From Toxorhynchites rutilus septentrionalis (taxonomy: Eukaryota > Arthropoda > Insecta > Diptera > Culicidae): 64,000 bases of DNA. The position numbers and the translations under genes were made by a program. The stretch spans positions 36,375,378 to 36,439,377 of the forward strand of contig NC_073746.1 in the NCBI RefSeq assembly GCF_029784135.1, given 5' to 3'. Numbering within the stretch: the stretch's first letter is position 1; each line of letters starts with the position of its first letter. Shown piece after piece: positions 21,241 to 33,947 of the stretch. Under the pieces are notes generated by a model. The model made no database searches and was not told where the DNA came from. It worked only from the letters and a program-made list of their open reading frames with translations.

Positions 21241-21489
21241 TAGACAGTTGGACCTTCTGCCGAAAGCAAAGTTTTGTTTTTTGTTCGTTACAACCTGTGT
21301 GTCGGTTATGGGTATATATAACAAACGGTTCTTTTCATGGAGTTTCAAAAAAGTTAAAATAACAGATTTCTGAACAATGAAAAGAATTACATTTAAAAAA
21401 ACAACTCTTTCTAACAATCACAGTCCTACGTCAAACTTTCGTACGTGTCTCTAGGCTCAGGCCCTTCTACTTCTTTTTTAAACTTGCCA

Positions 21490-21745
21490 CTATAAAATAC
21501 AACCGGTTGAAAACGAATGTATCAGTTGCTCGTTATTGACAGCTCTGTTAGGGAATGCACATAAATCGGCAGAACAAATGTATGGGAAAATGAGAATGCA
21601 TTCAGTTTTCATTAATTTAAACGTTTTTATTAGTAGATTGTACTGTGTAGTATATCGAGCAAATCTTAAAGAATTTCCGATTCCATTGGTGTGAAAAGTA
21701 TCAGAATTTCGATGTGAAAAAAAGTTATTAACGTTAACTTTATTG
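21490..21745 (+). repeat. Dispersed repeat family R3, copy 3 (partial)
   Basis: TATCAGTTGCTCGTTATTGA, CAGAACAAATGTATGGGAAA and gttattaacgttaacttta are shared with 9915-10395 and 38695-39110. Only the second half of the family is present. Confidence 0.65.
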
Positions 21746-22035
21746 TTTATTTATTTATTATAATTCTACGTCAAAAGCCTATTGTATTGCTAAATTGAAA
21801 TGCGTGAAGCTTCTGGTAGACAAATATGCTAGGAAACATTGATTGCGTTTTTCTCATTTGCTGACTTTGGAACATGTGACAACTATGTGTAGAATGGCAG
21901 TATTGTTTTACAAATATTGCTTATTTTTGCTTGCCAAGCATTTTAAATATTATAAATTCTGTAGCTCTTCAGATCAAGAGCCAACGCATTTTGCAAATAT
22001 TACGATAACTATCGAATCAATTTTGAATTTGAATA

Positions 22036-22671
22036 CCGTTCTGAATCATATTTCAGACGCTTAAGGCATATGATGCAGAAAACAGATCTAAACTTTTTGC
22101 ACAGGTATTATTTGGTTGATATTTTTTAATTAATTAATTCAATATGCTTTTAAGCTTTCTACTTTGGTACATGTTTGATTGAAAACATAAATAAATCATC
22201 GAATAAAATGCTTTTCAAATCAAGCGAATAAGAATCAAACTACGGACACTAAATCAAATTTCGGACAGATTGAATTCAAATTTCGGAAATTGCAATACAC
22301 TTGATTATATTTTATCTATTTTATAGTCAACTGCGAAACACTTACCAAGCAATCACAATAAACTGTTAACGATGATGAGATCTGATGAAACACGGGAGAA
22401 ATTTAAATATTTATGAACGGATAATTTCTATGTGCTCACGCTGAGGAAACGTCAAACAAAAACGATAATGAGTAGTGTTGTGAGATTTCTGCCGATTATG
22501 TTATAATTCAAATGTAGTTCTCATGTGAAATGATAGTGAAACCAAGGGATTACTCTAAAGAAGCAATTGTGGTATTGATTTGATAGATATATTATCAGTG
22601 CATTAAGCATTTCAAGATATTAGAACAAAGTGTCCGAAAAATGATGTTGTCCGAAATATGATTCAGAACGG
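22036..22671. mobile_element. TA-target MITE upstream of lace (636 bp)
   Basis: Ends CCGTTCTGAATCATATTTC and, inverted, the same sequence at 22653-22671, flanked by TA at 22034-22035 and 22672-22673. The interior repeats the motif AAATTTCGGACA several times in both orientations. It lies about 300 bp upstream of the lace start codon and abuts its promoter region. Confidence 0.85.
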
Positions 22672-22689
22672 TACGCAAATGCATATATT

Positions 22690-22974
22690 TAGCCATCGGC
22701 CTGTTTCCCGCGCTGTTTCGTTCGTGAGCTAAAAATGTGCGAGCGAAACAGAAAGCGCATGACAAAACTGTCACTCCAGCCTTGGTGGTCGAATTCCTCC
22801 CCGCTCTGTATGGGAACACGGCCGTTTCTGCTTTGACTTTTTACTCGCATATATCGATTTTGTGGATCATTGGTACGCGAGTGGCGGCGAGAAGGTGGCA
22901 GTCAATTTAGAAAGTTTACTTTCCTGTATGTGAAATTGAAACCGCACAAACACGGAGTTCTGCTACTCTCTAGC
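22690..22974 (+). promoter_or_regulatory. lace 5' region
   Basis: GC-richer stretch between the MITE at 22671 and the lace ATG. It contains ATATATCGATTTT at 22848-22860, close to the DRE/DREF box (TATCGATA) of dipteran housekeeping promoters. The transcription start is probably between 22870 and 22930. No TATA box at a fixed distance is evident. Confidence 0.35.
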
Positions 22975-25900
22975 ATGCCTAAGTTGACGGGAAACGGATA
23001 CATCATACACAAAGGGATCAATGGATACAGTCACCATCAGTCCCAACATCTCGCGGACGAGCAGACCAATGGCAAAAAAATCACGGTGAGCATTGATTTT
23101 GGATCGTTCGTGAGTCACATATTCGATATTGATAGGCTAATCACCTGAGCCGATATGAATATGACGAGGGGTAACCTTTTTCGGTGTTTAGTGCAAACGC
23201 TCTTCCCCTAGCAGAGCCCTGAGAGTAATTTAATTGAGTGTCTTTCATTAATATTTTATTTCTTTTGGTCACGGCAAATTGTGTGCTATTGGCGCGGGAT
23301 TTTTTACAACAGAATGGTTTCAACAAACCGCGGACTAAAGCACAATACAAGTATGATTACAGCAAGGAGCATCTCAAATCCTCGTATGAGCAGGTTCCAC
23401 TGCATACCGCTTGCTTCACTTATCTCGGCTTCTATCTACTTATGATACTCGGTTACATAAATCAGCTATTCTTCACGCCAAAGGTGGCAACGGAGAAGCA
23501 CCGCGATGTGAGTTTAATGAGGTGACCGATGCAAATTAGAATTATCAAGTGACATTCATACCACTTTTCAGGGCTATGTACCGTTGTACGATGCTTTCGA
23601 AAAATTCTATCTCAGATACGTGTACCGTCGCGTGAAGGATTGCTGGAACCGACCCATATGCAGTGTACCGGGCGCCGAGGTGACACTAAAAGACAGAGTC
23701 ACGAAAGACTACGGTTGGTCGTTCGAGTGAGTGTTTGTTCTTGATTTATCAAAACTGCGGTGGCGGCAATGGATATCGATGACGTGATTTGTTGTATCGA
23801 ATACTTTTGCAGGTTCACAGGAACTGAGCGGAAGTGCTTGAATCTGGGCTCATACAATTATCTCGGATTCGCCCAGAACGAAGGACCATGCGCAGATGCT
23901 GCGGAAGAATCGATCAAAAGCTACGGATTGGCGGCCTGCAGTTCGCGACGCGAAATAGGTACGGTATCGTGTTTGTTCTAATTAGGTGTAAGTAGACACG
24001 CAAATGGCTGGCTGGCTGGCCATCTAGAGCGAGCTTGATTTGAATAATTGCGTTAAGTGATGTGATGCGAGCGTAAATAGCTACTGAATAATTGTGACAC
24101 ACTAAAATATTCAGTCATGTTGAAAATGAGCATTTTGTTTGACCGGTGCAGAATGTAAAGTCCAATCTCATCTCATGGTTCGATGACGAATACCGCTCAT
24201 TTACTGATAACGACTGTCAGAGAATACCTGAGCGTTGATTGGCGCTCGTGGCGTGTTTCGTTTTGTTTACATTGTCGTCATACTGATTCATAGGGGGCTT
24301 ATGCATGGTCTGAACCGGAATTTGACAAGATAGATAGAACTGATTAATATGCTTGAAATGTAAGGCTTAGATGGACTTTCATTATATGATTTTATGACCA
24401 CCGATTCACTTCAGTAAGCTGACATATCCAGTCATATACTGCGTCAGCGTGTTTACAATTTCATTAGAACGCATCCAATTTCGATATTGCTCGAATGACT
24501 CAGGTCTTTGCCTGACGGTGTTTGTTTATTGAACAATTCTCTGTGCGATGAGTAAAGCAGTCAACTTGAACCCGTATGATTCAAATGAACTTAACATGTG
24601 CAGATTTTTTTCACATGTCAATGGACCATTACAACTCGACATCAGTTCTCACATTTAATTTATAGTGTAACTGCTCATTATTTTTGCATGAATTTGAATG
24701 TTCCATTTGGTATAGTTAGAGGTATATGATTTAGGTCAAATATGTACAGTTTCGTTGGATAATTTGTTGTCGGCCAATTCCAGCATGCCCCTTCCGTATC
24801 AGAACCTTGACTCTGTCTTCGCGTGCGAATTCTTTATAACATTTAGTAAGTACCTATACATAATTATTTGCGTAAACAACATTTTTTTGCTGCGTGAAAA
24901 AATGGAACGCAAAAGTGCTTTTTCGATATGTGCGATTGAACCATCTGATGTTTCTTTATTTTTAATACTAGCTGACCCGGCAAACTTCGTCCCGCTTAAA
25001 ATTTATTTTTCGTCATCACATTCACGTTCTCTTACTAAGCGCACGTTCATGGGTCCAATCGCAGAACTGTTCATTGATTGATTTTCTAATGTACCCTTTA
25101 AAATGACTTTTTACTACAAAATTCCTGGTACTTCCACCAAAACTCGTCAATATATTATCAGGTTATTTTCAGACACAATTCTCGTTCAAGATTTTCCAAA
25201 CACTTGCAAATAACATGTTTCTGAGTTACATGGAATAAATGTTTGATACAGGACAAATCCACCCCCCCCCCCGACCCCCCTAGGAGAAGGGGGTGGAGAG
25301 TCTAACCACCATAGAAACATTTATTGATATATTGTATCCTTTACCTCAATATGCCCAATTTTGTTTGATTTACTTGAATAATTCTCGAATAATGCAGAAA
25401 TTTGTGTTTCATTTGTATGACAGCCACCCCCCTAAGAGAGGGGCGTGGAGAGTCTAACCATCATAGAAACATTTATTGCACTCTAAAACCTTCACATTGC
25501 AAATTTGGTTTCATTTGCTTGATTAATTCTCGAGTAATGCAGAAATTTGTGTTTCATTTGTATGGCAGCCCCCCTTAGAGAGGGGAGAGGAGAGTCTAAC
25601 CACCATAGAAACATTTATTGCATCCTAATACCTCAATATGCCCTATTTCGTTTCATTTGCTTGAATAATTCTCGAGTCATGCAGAATTTTATGTTCTATT
25701 TGTATGGCAGCCCCCCTTAGAGAGGGGGGTGGAGAGTCTAACCACCATAGAAACATCTATTGCACCCTAACATCTCAATAACCCAATTTCGTTTCATTTG
25801 CTTGATTAATTCCCGAGTAATGTAGAATTTTGTGTTTAATTTGCATGGCAGCCCCCCTTAGAGAGGGGGGGTGGAGAGTCTAACCACCATAGAAACATTT

Positions 25901-28900
25901 ATTGCACCCTAACACCTCAATATGCCCAATTTAGTTTCATTTGCTTGATTAATTCCCGAGTAATGTAGAATTTTGTGTTTAATTTGTATTTGTATTATTT
26001 GTATTTGTATATAAAAATCTCGTGTCACGGTGTTTGTTACCGAACTCCTCCGAAACGGCTCGACCAATTTTGATGAAATTATACTCAAAATACTTGGTAG
26101 GTATGAGAATAGGTTGTAAACTACATATGATACCGGTAGGATACCGATAACCATACATTTAATACCGAATAGGGTGGCTCTATGCAGAAAAAAAGATCTA
26201 GATATTTTTTTTCTAAAATTTACTTCATACCATACACATAACCTTAAATTTTGACCCCAAGTCCCTATTTTAATTGCGATTTTATTATTTTTGTGTCAAA
26301 AATATTCTAATAATTTAACCGTTGTTCGTTTTTTCAACAGAACGAATTCATTTAAGTTGTTCAATGACTGATGGCGTAACGCCCGCTTCATTGAACATCC
26401 ATCTACAGATACACAAGTAACATCAATTCATCTAAAGCAGGGAGCATCTCCGACGAGCTGGAAGCCTTTTTGAATGAGCACAATGAGTTATCGAAATTCT
26501 TCAAATCACATTTGCTCGGATTACAAAATGACAATCACGCTATTGCCATCAACCCTGATAAAACATCAGCTGGAGAGCACGTGTGTAGATCCAAAGCACA
26601 AGCGCTGGTGGAATCAGGATAGCACGGTGACACGAGAAATTTAATGCGAAGAAAAAACAATAACCTGGAATTCATCGATGACACACACCGTTCATACGAA
26701 CCTCGCTATGTTCTTCTTCAATGGCACTAACGTTCCCGAGGTTTGCCTTCTCAACGTAGTACTACTTGCGTCATTTTTATTAGTAAATAGTTGAGATTTC
26801 TATGACGAACAATACGCCTTGAATGTATTCTGGAGTGGCAAGCTCAAGAATACGCGTGACTACAGTGCAAGTCAGAAGGGTTTCTTTAACGAAAAATCTC
26901 TTGCATAAACATTAGACCAACGAGACCCCGTCACAGATACTTAATTCATTATGAACAACATTTCTCATTTTGATTTAATATTTATGAACATGCGACGAAA
27001 CAAACAGAGGGATTCTTAAGGGATTCTAAGGATTTTTATGTTTATCATATGGTGATTTGACATGGTCAAGAAACGCCAATTCAAGATATCGTAAGCTGTG
27101 CCAACACTTTATGGTCGACATATACGCGAAGGTAGAGATTGAACGACTGCAATTCTTACTACACAATCAACAAAAGCGGTGCGAGGAATAATACATTCAC
27201 TTGCGAGACACTATCATGAGCAACGCCGACACAGCTTTAGTAATAGCCAGGCCAAAGCGCAATGCATTGTCATGACATTGCGCGTGTGTTCAAACACAAA
27301 ATGAAGTTCGATCGTATTCGTCCCCACATATTGTTGGTTGTATTCTGTTGAATGGAAAAAGCGCAATTTTGCATTCTGTTCAAGCTCAAGTCCAATCGAG
27401 TTGAGCAAATGTGACAACCTTGTCACGCAATTCGACGTAAACAACATTGGTCTCCATGTTCCATTTCTATGAAACAAAAATAGTAATGGTTTTTCGGGTG
27501 GAATAAACACGCAAAATTTAGCATTCAAACACATTCAAAACAAATCCAGCATCCAAACGAAATCGAATAATAATTTTCATTCAAATTTCAACAATTTAGA
27601 ATTATTTCCGGAATTATGCCGATCAGTGAGTAAATTGAACCACAAATACTTATTTTGACCATTGTTTCGCGACAAGGCGAACGAATTTAAGAGTGTAAAA
27701 GTCGATTTCGATCGAATTGTAAAATCCGATCACTCATATGCATATATGAATATTGAGTTCTATAAATCGGTGAAGAGTAATAAAAACATCCATGAATAAA
27801 GGAAGCAATATGGCTGTGTTTCAAACTTAGATTACCGATGTGAATACTCCTCGATTGAATGACAACGATAAAATAACGCGATTCCAAACAGGCCGATTAA
27901 TTTGAACGTTTTCCAATTTATGAACAAGACCAAGCTGTTATAAACTAAGCCATGTTGAAAATCACATGCACGTATTGTCTAACAAGGAGACCACAATAAA
28001 TATTGATTTTCTATATTTAATTTTTTTCTACTTCACGACAAACTTATATTATTTTTTTCAGTTGACGTTTAACTTTTAAGAGCTCAAACATTCAGTTACG
28101 TTAATGGAATACACCAAGAAACATCATATAACCTTTCGTTCAAATCATTTAATTCGTTTTTTTATCGGTCACATTCGATTTATTTTAAAGATCGTTAAAA
28201 TATTCAAACACACTTACAATACATTAGTGTGTTTTATTCAACACCCAAAATATTCAATAGAAAAAATTTATTTGGCAGAACAACGTTTGTCTGGTCAGCT
28301 AGTAATCTATATATATCAAAATGGAGTGATGTCTGTCTGTCTGATTCCTATGGACTCGGAAACTACTGAACCGATCGACATGAAAATTGGTATGTAGGGG
28401 TTTTTGGGGCCGGGGAAGGTTTTCGTGATAGTTTTAGACCCCCCCCCCCTCTCTAAGGGGGGGCTACCATACAAATGAAACACAAATTTTTGCATTATTC
28501 GAGAATTAATCAAGCAAACGAAACAAAATTTTGCATGTGGAGGTTATGGGGTACAATAAATGTTGCTATTGCCCCTTTCTTTAAGGGGAGGCTGCCACAC
28601 AAATGAAACACAAATTTCTGCATTACTCGAGAAGTAATCAAGCAAATCGATCCAAATTTGGTATGTGGAGGTTTCTATCGTGAATCAACTCTTCTACCCT
28701 CTCTCTAAGGAGAAGGGGGGGAATCTACCATACAGATAAAGCATAAGTTTCTGCATAACTCAAGAACCAATTTCGGTATATGGAGGTTGTAGGGGGCAAT
28801 ACACGTTTCTATGGTGATTTGACATTCCTCCACCCTCCCTAAGGGGGGGCTGCATTACTCGAGAATCAATCACGCAAACGGAACCAAATTTGGGATGTGA

Positions 28901-31795
28901 GGGTACGAGAAATGTTTCTATGACACCCCTCCGTCATCTGGAATGGAGAGGGGGGGCTCCAAAAAAAATTAAAACATATTTCAATCAAACATATTCCAAC
29001 CAAACATGACACATGAAAATTTTCGGAAAACTCTGAGGAAAATGGGAAAATTTGCGAAAATAGCCAATTTTCATATGTTCTACAATTTCATAGTGACAGG
29101 CGTTGTTAATCCATTTGATGTTTGCGCTAACGAAATTGTTTTTTGTTCGAAAGTGGAAATTGATTTTTATGTGATAAAACTCACTCCTATAGCTTCTTCT
29201 ACCTATATAAATAAAAATGGATCGCCGAATGTGTTGATAAGAGTAAAACTCGAGGAAGGAATTGCCCGATTTAGGGCTGTCTTTATTCTATCATATTTTC
29301 TGTATCAAACATTTATTCCATGTAACGGAGAAACATGTTATTTGCAAGTGGTTGGAAAATCTTGAACGAGAATTGTGTCTGAAAATAATCCCCTAATCAT
29401 AATATTATAATGACGAGTTTTGGTAGAAGTACTAGGATTTTTATAGTAAAGGGTAATTTTAAAGGGTAGATTAGAAGATCAATCAATGAACAGTTCTGCG
29501 ATTGGACCCATGAACGTGCGCTTAGTAAGAAAACGTGAATGTGAAAACGAAAAATAAATTTTGGGCGGGACGAAGTTTGCCGGGTCAGCTAGTATATATA
29601 TAGATTTATTATTGATTATATTTGTTTTTTTTTATAGCCTATATCGTTTCGAGACCAGGGGCGTCATATCTTTTTATATTTTTTCCGGAAAGCTGAGGTT
29701 TTTTTCACAAAATATATCCGAATACCAGAGAGGTGTTATTTTTCGTTTTTAAATTATGATTTTTTGAAGTTAACATGTTCCCAGTTTTTGTTCAATATTT
29801 CTATGCGACTAGACTGAATGTATGTGACTATAATCCGACTAATTGGCAAATGTATTATTTTTTCAAAAAAGGCTAGCTAGCAGGTTTTAATTTCATATGT
29901 CGATCATCTGAATCGGTTCAGTAGTTCAAAAGTAAAATTTAAAAAAAAAAGCCATTTTTGGGAAAGAAGGGAAAAATGATTTTTTAGACCATCGGGTAAC
30001 TTTGAAAAATCATAACTCAAAAACGAAAAAAACGCCTCCCTGGTCTCGAGATATGTTATGTGGAAGATCCTCAGCTTTCCATAAAAAATAAAATAAAATT
30101 GCGCAATTGGTCCCGAGACCATGAAAACTATAAAATACAAATAAAATCAATAATAACGAAAACAATTCAAATTTCCGTCAACTGTAGTATTTTTCGAAAA
30201 AAGATCAGCTAATTGGCTTTAATTTAATATGTCGAACATCTGAATTGGTCCAGTGGTTTGGAAGTTATGAATTTTAGAAAAAAGTCATTTTTGGCAAAAA
30301 TGCGTATAAATGGATTTTTCGGACCACCCTGAAAAGGAAATGATCACCCTAAAAAAATAAAAAAATACGGGTCTAATAATTTGCGATAAAGAACAAAACT
30401 ACCGCTTTTTAAGAAAATCTGTGAACCACTATATCAGTTTGGCATGGAATGGCTGAAATAATATAGACAACGACGATATTGGATTAAAGATACTTTAAAC
30501 TCTGAGAGTTCTTTCGAATAGAATAACTCATCACTTATAAGTATCATTTTATTTTCTGAATCTTTCGGAACAATCCAATAAAATCGTAATTTTTGTGAGT
30601 AATTTTTGTGTTCATCATCATAATTTTGCAACCATTGCTTTCTTCCAGGCACCAACCCGCTGCATGTGGAGCTAGAACAGCTCACCGCAAAGTTCCTAGG
30701 CGTCGAGGATGCCATCGTTTTCGGAATGGGATTCGCCACCAACTCACTCAACATTCCCACGCTGCTTTCCAAGGACTGTCTGGTGGTGAGCGATGAAAAG
30801 AATCACGCCTCAATCATCCTTGGTCTGCGATTGTCCGGTGCCGTTACAAAAGTGTTCAAACATAACAATATGAAGGATTTGGAGCGTGTTCTGCGGGATT
30901 CGATCGCAAGAGGGCACCCGAAAACTCACAAACCATGGAAAAAGGTTCTCATCATCGTCGAGGGAGTGTTCAGCATGGAGGGTTCCATCGTTAAACTACC
31001 GGAAATCATAGCGTTGAAAAAGAAGTACAAAGCCTATGTGTATCTTGATGAAGCCCACAGTATTGGAGCCACCGGACCATCGGGACGTGGTGTTGTCGAA
31101 TTTTATGGTGTGAACCCGAATGATATTGACATTCTAATGGGAACATTCACCAAAAGTTTCGGGTCGGCAGGAGGTTACATTGCTGGAAGTAAGGTATGAG
31201 TGATCTAAGCCAATACTATGACGCCATTGTGTTTCTAATGTAAGTTTTAATTCCAGAAATTAGTCAATTTTCTGCGGGTAAATAGTCACGCCCATTGTTA
31301 CGCTAGTTCTATGTCCCCTCCGGTGACACAACAAATTATCACTTCCATGAGAATCATCATGGGTTTGGATGGAACCCACGAGGGTGAGCACCGAATCGAG
31401 CAGTTGGCCAGAAATACAAGATATTTCAGGAAAAGGTTAGCTCAGATTGGGGTTATAACATTTGGCCATGAAGATTCCCCCGTTGTTCCAATGTTGGTGT
31501 ATCTCTTCTCCAAAATTGGGTAAGTCTGAATAATTTCCTATTTCAATCGTAATTATTTAAATAACACTTTACCATTAGTGCTGTTGTTCGTACGCTGACA
31601 TCGCGGAACATAGCCGTAGTTGGGGTCGGGTTCCCTGCGACGCCTATCATGGAGGGCAGAATACGGTTCTGTCTGTCGGCAGCACATACCAAAGAGCAGT
31701 TAGATTATGCACTGTCGGTGATCGATGAAATCAGTGAAACGCTTGGACTCAAGTATTCGCGAAAACCGCGCGACATGAGACCAATAGAATACTAA
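22975..31795 (+). CDS. lace: Serine palmitoyltransferase subunit 2 (lace), seven exons
   Basis: Exons 22975-23085, 23313-23507, 23572-23726, 23813-23958, 30649-31193, 31257-31519 and 31579-31795 have GT-AG borders with matching phases and total 1632 bp (543 aa plus TAA), the usual size for SPTLC2 (human 562). With subunit 1 it condenses serine and palmitoyl-CoA in the ER membrane, the first step of sphingolipid synthesis. Features: hydrophobic segment at about residues 67-88; [19 protein letters not shown] [27 protein letters not shown] at 336-340 (PLP ring-contacting Asp and His); PLP-binding Lys 371 in [11 protein letters not shown] and GFPATPI near the end. The start at 22975 is the first ATG after the 5' region and gives a family-like N-terminus. 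Intron 4 (6690 bp) is swollen by transposons. No damaging change is seen. Confidence 0.95.
24968..26003 (-). mobile_element. Non-autonomous Helitron H1 (5' truncated)
   Basis: The minus-strand 3' end reads GCCGGGTCAGCTAG followed by T (CTAG at 24971-24968), the CTRR|T Helitron terminus. The 3' 260 bp matches the 3' end of H3 (28306-29592). The other half is a tandem array of about five 142-bp units (25250-25990). Its 5' end is missing, replaced by H2 at about 26005. Confidence 0.75.
25250..25990. repeat. 142-bp minisatellite inside Helitron H1
   Basis: Units start with GCCCCCCTTAGAGAGGGG-like sequence at about 25260, 25425, 25567, 25709 and 25852, giving a 142-143-bp period over the last four. 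Each contains GGAGAGTCTAACCACCATAG and TTTCATTTGCTTGATTAATT. The same units occur in reverse orientation in Helitron H3 (28440-28960), with more divergence. C/G runs of 8-10 are prominent. Confidence 0.85.
26008..28302 (+). mobile_element. Helitron H2 with replicase relics
   Basis: The 5' end has TATATAAAAATCTCGTGTCACGG followed by ACGGCTCGACCAATTTTGATG, a frequent insect Helitron start; the 3' end is GTTTGTCTGGTCAGCTAG before T28303. Between them are pieces of a Rep-helicase protein (26330-27640). It is the only one of the three with coding traces, so it derives from an autonomous element. The exact 5' base is uncertain by a few positions. Confidence 0.75.
26330..27640 (+). pseudogene. Helitron Rep-helicase (replicase) relic
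   Basis: In-order fragments in different frames: [53 protein letters not shown] with [23 protein letters not shown] and [13 protein letters not shown]. These match consecutive blocks of the Helitron Rep N-terminal half (helitron-like N domain, then the segment leading to the HUH nuclease motif). Where the HUH histidines are expected, after VEWKKR, the frame reads FAFCSSSS, so the motif is lost. Helicase motifs are absent. Many stops. Confidence 0.75.
28306..29592 (+). mobile_element. Non-autonomous Helitron H3, both ends present
   Basis: Starts TCTATATATATCAAAATGGA directly after A28305 and ends GCCGGGTCAGCTAG before T29593, the A|T target of Helitrons. After GTCTGTCTGTCTG and GACTCGGAAACTACTGAACC comes a G/C-rich tandem array (28440-28960) and a 3' third matching H1. 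1287 bp, no coding. Its orientation is opposite to H1. Confidence 0.8.
29607..30165. mobile_element. Foldback element with about 130-bp inverted arms
   Basis: Arm 29610-29760 (attattgattatatttg...tttcgagaccagg...GGAAAGCTGAGG) is the reverse complement of 30020-30160 (CCTCAGCTTTCC...GTCTCGAGATATG...). A second pair of similar blocks in direct orientation, 29870-30000 and 30190-30330 (GCTTTAATTTAATATGTCGA), lies inside and outside the right arm. Non-coding. Confidence 0.7.
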
Positions 31796-32580
31796 TTTGA
31801 ACGCAAAAAAAAACACAAACACTTACACATCCAACACACTTATAATAAGATAGAAAGCAGAAAAGTATGCCTTATTACAAATAGATTAAACCGAACAAAA
31901 CTACAATGTATGTTGCCGTGTTCAGTTGAAGGAACGAATTCATCGCGTATTATTATTCTTAAAGTTTTTTCTCCTCGTAATGCATTTTGTAAAATGTTTC
32001 CTTTTGGTTGATTTCAATAACATTTATTGTAATATGCAGTATAGTTTAATGTATGAAATAATACAAAAATGCTACCGGCTTTGTAATAACAGTTACATTA
32101 TGCGTTTTATATATCCGAAATATCCTTTTCGTGAAATTAATGCTTAATGGGTGTAAATTCGTATTTCTCAGATCGCTATTGAGAACATCTTGATAATAAT
32201 ACATTCAACAATTCACAGCCTTTTCATTGCGTGATTCGGAAAGAAATTTTGACAATTTTGCCAATCGAATCGGAATTTTTCTAATATCGGTTTGATATGC
32301 TTTACAATATAATTACCTAGTGTGTCAATGGTTTGCATTGATGAAAATTGGGAGCATTTCCATTTTCTCATATATTCGTTCTGTCCTTTTGAGTGCTTAC
32401 CTAACCGTGTTGACGATAACTGGCAATTTATGCAGCCCCGATAATATAAACAACGAAGGGGAATGAAGAAATAATAATATTTGCGGCGTAAACTTCACTC
32501 TCGCACAGTAAGTGCGCTGGCGCTAGCGTATAAATATTGCATCTTCTTTGAGGAAATTTTTCAAGGACCTCGTTTAATGA
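31796..32580 (+). other. lace 3'UTR and intergenic DNA
   Basis: Follows the lace stop codon. AT-rich with an (A)9 stretch at 31806-31814 and no perfect AATAAA noted close by. Probably the lace 3'UTR, then intergenic sequence up to the LTR element's ATCAC target site. Confidence 0.4.
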
Positions 32581-32584
32581 TCAC

Positions 32585-33888
32585 TGTTAGCGCATAAACC
32601 GGGCTAACTGCGGTTGGATGGTTCTGGCTAAGCACACTGTGGAAATTGAAAAACACAAGTTTTTGGAGTCCAAATTTTCTCTTTATATTTCACTCATTAC
32701 ACAACATTTGGTAATCACTTTGTCGTTGGCGGTTAGGAAAATAAAGTGCGATTCACATACAACATACACGTCACGTTCACGTCCCGTCACGTCACGATAC
32801 GTCAATGATACTACCATGCAATTCTCATGAAAACATTCACATACACCAGCAACGTAACGACCCGTCAGCATACGTTCAACGAAAACGACCGGCAGGGTTT
32901 GTAGAAAAGAATAATTGACGGAGACGGACGGCTCGTTTGGTTTTTGTCTGGGCTTTGTGTCTCGGCTTTTGTTTTGATTTGGTTGCACAGTAATTTACAT
33001 CTACATCGACATTAAGCTAATTGAACAGATCTGTGATGCAACACGTTTCATTAGACATTTTTACCTCTAGTTGGACATTTTTGTAAACATTGAGTTCGGG
33101 GCCCAATTTATGGCCCCACATTGAAAGTCGCCACCTGTCGCAAATGTCCAATTACTGGTCGAAACTGACTCCAATGCGACACTGAGTGGTGCCTCAGCAT
33201 ATCGCTTTATAAGTAACTTACTGTACTTTTTATGCCAACATATCTCTTTGGAGCTAAGTCATTCGGAGTGAAAATCATTCGCGACTAGTTGAAAGAATTA
33301 TTCTATTTATTATTATTGTTGCATAAGGGTCGGATTACGGGGTTAAAGCATTTAAATAATTGAATTCAATGATTCTCATTGAATTTTTCTAAATTTAGAA
33401 CTGTTCTAGGCATGCTGATTTGAAAGAGGGCATTGCAATTTAAAATTGTTGTAGGTGGCGACACCATGAATAAAATTAAATAAATCATTCGTTTGGCATT
33501 TGACGTGACGGTGCTGGTGGAAGCATTGACTGCATGTGTGAATTGGTGGAGACGTTGACGGAACGTAGACGTTCTTCTCCGTAACGTGCTATGTGAATCG
33601 CACATAACTGGGATCATGAATCACGTTGTGCGTTGCTTTTATGTTTGTCGGAAATTAGTGGGGTGATTATCCTGTCGGCTCGACTCGGCTCGCTCGGGTG
33701 CTGTTCGTTTGTAATGTTGCTACTTATTTCATCTCGCTCTCGCATGTTGCGGATGATACGATGGAATGAAATGGCAATTGCTTCGGGTAGTGAATGGAAA
33801 ATTTCTGTTGCTGACAAAATGGAGGATTTCAATTTATTTGTCCTGACATGTCAGAACACGTAAGCGCTCGCTACACGTGGCGCGAACA
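32585..33888 (-). repeat. 3' LTR of the BEL/Pao element (with MITE insertion)
   Basis: 441 bp of LTR split at 32744 by an 860-bp MITE and its 3-bp duplication. Matches the other LTR nearly base for base. On the element's strand it starts TGTTCGCGCCACG and ends GCTAACA. Confidence 0.95.
32745..33604. mobile_element. MITE inserted in the BEL/Pao LTR, TAA target
   Basis: Terminal inverted repeat GTGCGATTCACATA at 32746-32759, inverted at 33590-33603. TAA flanks it at 32742-32744 and 33605-33607; the intact LTR has TAA once (near 37746), proving the insertion. TAA/TTA three-base targets are typical of PIF/Harbinger elements. The centre (about 33040-33205) resembles 51335-51560, so a second small repeat may be nested. 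No transposase. Confidence 0.85.
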
Positions 33889-33947
33889 TTCTCCCGGGGC
33901 GAAATGTGATTCAATTATTCTTAACTGCTCGTTGTCTGGATGTACAG

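Larger units (their letters stand above)
23959..30648 (+). other. lace intron 4, built of Helitrons and a foldback element
   Basis: Donor GTACGG at 23959 and acceptor TTCTTCCAG ending 30648. The first kilobase (23959-24960) shows nothing recognisable. Then follow a minus-strand Helitron (24968-26003), a plus-strand Helitron with Rep relics (26008-28302), a third Helitron (28306-29592) and a foldback element (29607-30165), leaving about 480 bp before the acceptor. All other lace introns are under 230 bp. Confidence 0.85.
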
